This document shows, one piece after another, positions 52,001 through 61,000 of a DNA stretch of 64,000 bases. The stretch's first letter is position 1, and each line of letters begins with the position of its first letter. The DNA lies in NCBI RefSeq assembly GCF_024713975.1, contig NC_091097.1:5120361-5184360 (forward strand), given 5' to 3'. Origin of the DNA: Paralichthys olivaceus. Taxonomy: Eukaryota; Chordata; Actinopteri; Pleuronectiformes; Paralichthyidae. A program made the position numbers and the translations under genes. The notes beneath the pieces are model-generated. The model saw only the letters and a list, made by a program, of their open reading frames with translations, had not been told where the DNA came from and did no database searches.

Positions 52001-55000
52001 GGGGAGGGAGGTGTGGCAAGGATCATGTAAATAAATCCCCCTCATCCTCTTCTGGCTCTCTTAACTCAGTTTTTCCATTTCCTTTTTTTCATGCCCTTTT
52101 CCCCTTCACATTTCGCATCTTCATTGACCAAGGCTCAGTGTTTGGTGAGGGGGGGGCAGGTGCCTATACAGAGCCCCCTCACCTCCTTGCAGCCTTCAGA
52201 TTCAGGACTCATGTGGCAGCAGCTTAACCGGAGGCTAGACTTCGTCACGCTTCCCTACACCTCCTCCTGCTCCTCCTCCTCCTGCTCCTCACCCCTAACG
52301 CTACCTTCCCAGTGCTACAGCTACCCACTCCCCCTCACCTCCCCTCCCCCTGCAACGCGACTCCCCTCCACTCGCTCTGAAGCTTGGGAGACTGAAGGCA
52401 GCCTTGGTGCGTGGAGGCAGAAAGAGACAGAGAGAGAGAGAGAGAGACAGGAGAGGGAGAGAGAGAGAGGCTTTCCCAGAATAGAGAAGCAGGAGGAGGA
52501 ATAGAGGGATGATGATGGAAGCCAGCTTTGACACTGAGGAGAGTTTTGACGATCCCTCCTGTCTCGCCCCCCAGCCCCCCGGCTCCATCTCCCCTGCCAA
52601 GAGGCAGATCAAGGAGGTCAAGGAGACCAAGATCACGGTAAGTACCCAAAAACTTAATCCTCCTCTCTTCTCCTCCTCCTCTCCTCTGTCTCTCAATCTT
52701 CATCTCCATGTTCCTCAAATAAATTCATCCCTCATCTTCTCTTCTCTCATCTGTTGACGTTGTTTGTTGTGCATCTTTGGTCCTCGTGGAGCAACATGGG
52801 GCTTCCCTGCGTGTTGAACACAAGTGTGAATGAGGAGAAGAAGCAGGAGTTGTGCACTTGATTGTGTCTCCCTGACTTGACTGATCTCAATCTATAAGAT
52901 TGATCTCATGCTAGCCACAGATGAATTTCTCCTCTCGAGAGGCTCAAACACGTTTCTATCCTGCAGAAACATTCCTGAAGTGTGTGTAAAGAACGGAGCT
53001 GATCCGGTAGCCTGTACACTAATGTTAGTATTTTTAGCAGATGTCTGCCTGTCAGATGCAGAAGTGATCTCCGAGTGTTTTTGTCACTGAGTTGTAGAAT
53101 TGCATTTCCCCTTTTTTCTCTCTGATGGGTCACACAGAACTGCTGTTGCTGCTGCTGCTGCTTTTCATCCAGCAGCATTGTTTGCTCTGAGTAGAATTGA
53201 TGCTGCAAACTCTTCACTATTAGCACGGATTAAATGTTCTCTCCACTAGGATACAATCTGCAAAGTGAAATGCATCTTTGTTTCAAGATGCCCGGACAGT
53301 AGCTGTGGTTATGTAATCGTTTAGTCCATAATGCCATAATGATGGAGGGGAGAGAACTAAGGATGAGGCGAACGTGGCAGTTGTGGTGGTGATGGTGAAT
53401 GAAGGTAGGCAGACGGGGTTTTTGTGTCTCGCAGGTGTTGATTTTGCGCACGGTGGGCTGTCCGTCCTGCTGCAGCCGCGGGAGCTGTCAGTCTGGCTAT
53501 TGTGAAAAACCCCAACCAGACCCTGCGAGGGATGCAGCAAGTGCAGTTTCCATGGTGACAAAAGCAATAGCACAGATTAATGGGTGTTGAAATGGAAAAT
53601 ACTGGCATAGAAGCTGCTGCTGGTGGTGGAGGGGCTATAGAGCCATTCAGATATTCAGTGAAGACATTCAGTTTGAAATAAAAATAAAAAATCCTCCTCT
53701 TTCATTGCACAGCCTCTATAAAGGATCTGAATGTACATGAGAGCAGTTGTTTTCTTTCATAAATAAATGTTGACATGTGAGAATGTGCAGCAGTGTAAAC
53801 CAGAATCTTGCACAATCCGTATTTTTGCTGCAGAGAACGGAGCTAGATAAATAAAAAATAAAAAAATGGTTATAAAGGTGAAATTTACAGTTGTGTCTGG
53901 ATGACGTCAGTCCACGAAGGTGTCTTTTTGTTCGCCACGATGCACCTCACATTACACAACCCCTCCACAGTTGTCATGGAGACGCACACATCAAAATGGA
54001 CCCCCGCGGGATGCTGAGGTGTTGCACGTCAGATTGAAGAATCAAAGCCCCACTCCAGCTCTGTCACCTTGTTTTCACCTTCGCTGTGGTTCGGTCAATC
54101 AGACCAGATTCTTCAGTTTCAGCCTTGGATGTTTTTCAGCTCATTAAACATTCATTCAGTTTGACTTGTTGCTTTATATGCCACCCGTTAAAGGGTGATG
54201 CCTCAATGGCGAGACTGGGACGCAGCGTTTCATCTGGTCAGAGAGTAAGAGATGGGAGGAATCAGGGGTGATAATGAGAGGAAATCTGAGATTGCTTTGT
54301 AATGGGAAGGTGTGCATATGTGTAGAAGTGGGGGGGTAGGAGGAGGAGGATAGAGGGGTCTTCTCCAGCAAAAGTAATTTGTTGCTTAGCAACAGTGGCA
54401 GAGCATCCTACAGTCTCATTTGATGAAATATTCTGCTTCTGATGTTGGAGGTAGATAGAGAGGAAGTGTTGAAGTTGTTTGATGGCCAAACCGTTGTTTC
54501 TCTTATGGGCCATTGGTTCTTGGACTGTGTCATCATTTTTTTGAGAGCAAAATACAAACATAAAATGTGTAATGAAATAAACACAGCCTATAGGCAGGAT
54601 GCACATCCCTCATGAGGCTGCATGTCTATGAATTTTGAGTGAGAACAAAATGTCCCAGTTCACTCGACAAATCTCTACAGTTGTATGTTGCTCGCAGCTT
54701 TGTTTTGTGCCAAACATGGCAACACAGCGTGTCACAGCATCCCACGTTCCAGCGGCTGGACTTCAAACATTCCCACAACGGCCTCCGAGTCCTCAGAAGG
54801 ATTTATCACACGCTGTGTCATGAAGGTAATCTGTATTAATATTTTATTCCCAGCCCTGGAGTCCCTCGCTGAGCGGCCGTAAAGGAGAAGTTCACCAGAC
54901 AGCCTCCCTGTAGATGAATGGTCTCATTTTCTGCAGAGTGTGAGAGGCTGATAAACAACAGTCATGATAGATGTGCCGCCAGCGTAATGGAAAATCTGGT

Positions 55001-58000
55001 GCCCGTGACAATCAGTATGATCTCTGAGGCAGAAAATGAACAAAGTGACTGGTTGGGACGAGGAGTAAATCACACCGCTGCTCCTCCAGATTACAGCCGG
55101 TTACTGTGTCTCTTGTTTATGCATATCCCTGCTCGCATTTCACTTGTTCTCTGTCGTATCGGCATGCACGTTTGGCACGAAGCCATATCAGTAGTTCCTC
55201 TGGATGTTGGTGATTATATAACAGATGAAAGAGTATTACTCATCTGTTGGTGAAGTTGTTTACTGGAGATGAAGCGCTGCAGGGGCAGAGTAAAGAATGA
55301 AGAGGTCAGTGTTCATTGGAACTTTTGGCATTTTGTACAAATCGTGATGACAGTAAGAGAGAAAAGAAACTTTTACACCTTCATTGTTTGGTCAGGACCT
55401 TCAGACTTTTCAGTTTAATCTAAACCTAAATAGGAAAAGGTTCCTTAGACTTCTGTCCAGAACAATGGACCAAGCTTTAGTCTGACCAAAAGAGGTCTTG
55501 ATCAGAATCAAACTAAAGTAAAAGTCAATATAGTATAATTCAGACTTTCAGACCAATTGCAGAAAAAGAAGCGGGTTGAAGCTCGCTTTATGTCTTGTAG
55601 CCTTCACCTCCGATGATATAATGTTTGAACAAGGGAAACATTCATTTTACTGGTAAAATCTCAATGAAATTACAGTTGCAATGAAATTAACCGAATGAGC
55701 CAGTTCATTAATTTTTCCATTCAAAGAGAAAGATGAGTTCCTGCTGAACTGACAACACACTGATGTCAGACACACCAGGTCTAAAAACCAATCAATGTCA
55801 AGTAAAGGGAGACGCAGCCCACGTAGGTGATGACGACAGGATGTGCGAATGTCATACAACGTTCTTTAATAGTAGTAGTTTAGTAAAAGTAGTCTGCTCC
55901 CTGCATTACAATGTGAAACTAAAACTAAACAGATCAAATGTAAGAGAGAGAGATGTTACACATTAAAGTAGCCCCATATGTATATATTTTTTAATTTAAA
56001 TATGTCAGATGTAATGGTGCGATGTGGAAAACAAATGAAAATGAACAGCTGCTCGACACTGGCTGGTCCTCTCTCTCCACACACTGCAGGTGTGAGGCTT
56101 TCAGTAACCCAGACATGTGAAAAGTCAGCTGTCAGCAAAACACCTTCCCAGCAACAAACAGACACACAGTGCATTACAAGATTTTTTTTACAAATAGAAC
56201 TAGGATGACACCCAGCAGAGGGCAGACCTCTGACTACAGAAACCGCATTTCAATTCACAAAATCCATTTTTATTTGGATCAGCACCAAACTCTACACCCC
56301 CCCTTAACATGTACTGCTATGTCTAGTTCCCTGAGAAATAAGTGAAAATGTAGAAAAATGCTTCACAACGTGTTGGAAAGTGAAAAAGAGAATCCCTGTA
56401 TCCCCCCTGATCCAGATCTGGATAATGAGCTCTTCCCTGACTGACCCATACCACATCCGTCCAGTTTCATAGAAATCCGTCCACATTTTTGCGTTATCTT
56501 GCTAACAGATGGAAATATAAGCTCCTTGGCAGAGGCCCTCCGAGAGCGTATACCTCAAAAATTCCTTGATCTCCCCCTTAATTGAATCTGCTCCAAAATG
56601 TAATGTCTTCCACCAAGTGTTAATGAAATTGCTTTAGCGATTTTTGAGAAATTCTGCTGACAGACAAAGAAACGCAGATAAAATCATAACCTCATCTTAG
56701 GTGGAGGTAATTATCAGTGCTACTTTCTGTGTCATTTGTTCTGCACTGGACTGCACGTTGTTTGAAAGTCTCTTGGTTTTTATCCCTGTGAATCATTTAA
56801 GGATCCTCACGTCACTGCAACAGCTGCTGACACAGAATTGGTTGAGACTTCACAGGCCTTATGTTCCTGATATTCCCTTGTTAATGCCATGAAAAGAAGT
56901 GTGTCTGTAATTCTGGCTCAGTGTCTCTGAAACTTATTGACCTCTTGGTTGTAAAACTTAAGTCATGACTATAATTAAAATCAGTACAATATTCAGGCCT
57001 CTGCACAAAAATGAGGGCGTCTGTTAAGGGGTTAATGGCACAAATACATGTTCTGATATGGGGTTTTACTGTCACATACTCCTTCTTAAACCCAAGTAGT
57101 CAGTGTCTCTGAGCTGTTTCTTCTTCAAGTGCCCCTGCCTGGCAGCACGGTGGCACAATAAAAGGGCTCGAATCCCAGCTTGGCCTTGTGGAGTTGGTTT
57201 GTTCTCCAGAAGGGTTCTTTTTAGGTTTGCTCCCATTTCCATCCACACTGTCAGTCCCACAATACGCTGTCGACCTGTCCAGGGTGCACGTCACCTCTCG
57301 CCCACTGTCAGCTGGGGTTGGCTCCGACTATCCCCACACAGGTTTGCAGAAGCGATATAAAGATATTGGATGCATGGATGCCCCCCGTTTAGCAATTATA
57401 TATTAACAGAAATATATTAAAGAAACATGTTTGTCCACTCTGCAGTATAGTTGTAATATAGTTGTTAACGATAAAGACATTTCAAGTGTTAACATGCAGT
57501 CAACAACTAAAACCTCCTTCTGAACACCTAGTGGTGAATTGCATTTTGGACTCCAACATATCATGGGAATGTTTATGGGCCAAAATCCTGTTCATCGCTG
57601 TCTTTTGTTCAGCCTCTTGCTTCCCTCTGGTGTTCTTTGTAAACTGCTGACCCGAGCTGGCAGAAGAGACTGTCTCCTGCCTTTATTTTGAAATCTGAAA
57701 GGGAAAAGAATGAGGAAAGTTCGCCTGAGTGAGCTGGTAAACGCTGCGTGTGTCTCCTTCAGTCGGTGTGACAGCAGTACAGTGGGAAACTCTGCAAACC
57801 CTGTGACACAGTGTGTGTTTGTGAGGCATCCTTGTTTGGATGCCTGTGCAGTTTGCAGCAGCGGTTGACACGGCACACAGGGTAACTGGCCTGTGCCAGG
57901 AGGGAGGGCTAACAGACGGTGAACATTACATAATTGAAGCCCCTAAAGTAATTGAAGATGCTGCCGACTGTGGAGTCTGTATTCAGGCTGAGTGTTGGCT

Positions 58001-61000
58001 GTGTTAATCAGCAACACCACGGATTCTCAAGTGAATAAAGTTCATTTGTTTGAATCGAGGGATGCAGGAGAAAAGGTTTCAGCTGGTCTCTCGGTTTTTC
58101 CATCTCTGCCCCCTGAAGGCTCATAGGTCACCTTCTGCACGGCCAACATTTACATGTTTACTCATGTCTGACCTTTTCCCCTCTCATTTGCATGACCCAA
58201 ACAAAACACACAGGCCTGTTACCTCACTCCATCCGAGAAATATTTCAGCATCCTACAGTGTGCGTTTGGCTCTCAGCCTTTAGCAGCTCTGGTTTGTCAC
58301 TGTGTTTCATCCTCGTCTCATGTGTTTTTTGTTTTGTCTTCTCTTTGCTTCAGATCAACTGTGTGACGTTCCCTCTGCCTGGAGAAGGTCCGGAGCAGCA
58401 GCTGCTCAAACCCAGCGAATGGAGCTACTGCGACTACTTCTGGGTGAGACTGTAGTAATATATAGCAACACAATAAACCAAGTGAAAAACACAGCGATCA
58501 CATATGCACATGCAGTGGTAATTACACGTACAAAACCTTTTCTGAGAGCTCAGATGTATCTGAATTTAGCTGAATTTAGGGTCCAGATGGAGTTTTCCTT
58601 TCACATATGAAGAACGCAGCAGGAGATTGTCTGAGTCAGATGCGTTCACAACAACAGGAAACTATCAAGCCAGGGGTGTCGCATGTTAGAAGCGTCATCG
58701 ACCCCCCCAAACGCTCAAGGGGATCCTCTGCCGTGTTCTGACATCGGATTGTTCCAACTTTACGTGTTCAGTCTGAAATACAAATACAAACATGGTGTGC
58801 TTCAATTTGAACACCTCGTATCAACTGAAGTCCATTGTTTAATGTCATTTAAACCATAATCTGTAATCACCATAGCTGCAGCAGTGAATGCTTGCAGATG
58901 GTCCCAGTGAATCTTTTCCATCTTTATCTTATGACATCGATATTGAAACAAGTTAAGATTTTTATCTATTTTGCAGTTTTTAGTATTTAAAAATAACCTA
59001 AAACCGACAGAACAATGTAAACTTCACATTATTGTCTGACCCCAACTACAAACTAATATCACTCTTTTAAATCATAAACCCTTGGATTGTAAAAAGAAAA
59101 CTGCCTCCACTTCCTCCTCTTAAAGAAAAATAAAGCTGTAATATCTTGGAAAGGAATGCTGCCCTCTTGTGCCAGAGTAGCCAGCGATAGTGGTGTGAAG
59201 CCGTGGCATTACGTCCACGCACTTGACCATCCTTTGTCAGCGTGTTGTCCATCTTTCTTCACAGTCTATGATTCAACCAAACATTTTCCACTTTGTGCTG
59301 TTTCTGCACAGTTTGTGTTTTCGTCAGGTGACCGCTCGCGGTAAAGCTGCAGAAGGTTCCTGTCAAAATGTTCTGTTGACCTTTACAACATATTCACGCT
59401 GGTAAATGCTCTCTGCCGCTGAAAGCTAAACAATTCAATTTGACTGAATTATGTGAAGAAAACACGGCAGGTACAGTCGATACACTTTTTGCTTTTTTTT
59501 AAAATGGATCCAACACTTTGCTCTAATTTAACATAAGATGTGTTTTGTTCTCATGTTGGAGGATCACAGGGGGACGACTGATCGACCGGCTTCTCTGCAA
59601 ACACACTGAATCTCCTTTTTTCTAATGTCTCCCTAGTGGCTTTTGTAATTTTCACTTTCCATACATTTCCATTCTAAATTAGATCTGTATTGAAAACCCC
59701 TCAGGCTGCTTATTGACTGAATTCCGACTTTTTCCTCTGTCTGCTTCTCTTCTTGTTTGTGGCCGGTAGTGCTCCGCTACTCGTGGTGGTTTGTGCTTCT
59801 GAAGCATAAATCCTTCACCTCGGTTCCACATGGCAACGCACATCATTCACTGACTCCTGTTTGACATTTCTTTGTTTAAAAGCACACATGATACCCATCC
59901 ACCCTCAGTGATTGACACACACACACCAACGCATGCCCTCCTCGACATGCAAGTGTGACTCACACGTTCATGCTCATAGTTTCTGACTCATCCTCACAAA
60001 CCCACATGCTCTCGAATGTAAACAACAGAGCAGAGACTCTGCTGGACGTTCTGACCATGAGCTCATAGCTGCAGTCCTCCGTCTTTGAATGATCCTCTCC
60101 TCTTCCTCAGACCGACAAGAAAGACCCCCAGGGGACCACCTCTGTGGCGGGCTTCGAGGTCCCTCTGCAGAAGCAGCTGAAGGGCAAGCAGATGCAGAAA
60201 GAGATGGCTGAGTTTGTCCATGAGAGGTAACAGCTTCACCGTCAGAGAGACTGGATTATACGAAACTAAATGACTTTGTTTATTTTATATTTTATTAATT
60301 CAGAGCGTCAGACACAGAGCTGGAGGCACAAATGTTCCCATTTCACCATGTTAGTTAAAACAGATGTTAGTTTCATGAAATAAGCTAAACAAAGACAACA
60401 ATGGTTTGAAATTAGAAGGTGAAGCAGCTGCTTTATATTTTTGTGAAATCTTTATGAATAAGGCTTTTTGTCATTGTCAGAAAATCCCATTGAAAGACCC
60501 AAACCATCAATGAATGGATAAAGTATCCGTTTATCTAAAGTCATGACGTATCTCGTTCCTCACTTAGCTCCATTGTTTCCAAATATTCAAACAAATCAAT
60601 GGAGGATGTCACCATGAACGGTCCAGACCCGCTGCCAGAGAAACACACAAATACAGCAGAATTCTATAGAAGAATAGAATACAAACAGACGGCCTTTAGG
60701 GTTAAAGAAATGTAAGTCATTCAAATTACTCCTTTAAGCAAAATGCTTAATGTATTTCTCGGCTTCAGAGCTCAAACATTTTGGAATAAGCTGTGATAAT
60801 AATAATAATAATATTAATAATAATTCAGTAGAAACCTAAAAGCTCATCTAAATCACAACCATCCTGTTTAATGAGCTGATAACACGTCTTTTGTGCCAAA
60901 TGTTTAATATGTTTTTTGTTAACAGAGCCAGAGAGTCCATCTTATCTTTTGGTTGTTTATTTTTTATTTATTTAGGATATTTTAATACTTTTCATTCTAA

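Larger units (their letters stand above)
52638..58353 (+). other. GAS7 intron before the F-BAR exons
   Basis: This 5.7-kb intron contains a (CTG)n-like run near 53140-53163, a dispersed repeat at 56225-56715 and a LINE-tail fragment at 57130-57380. The many short open frames show no domain or splice-consistent structure. Nothing else was recognised. Confidence 0.5.

Noticed and set aside
52091..52504. 137-codon + strand open frame upstream of the GAS7 alternative start
   Set aside because: Low-complexity Ser/Pro then (RE)n peptide produced by CT- and GA-rich DNA; out of frame with GAS7 and without a domain.
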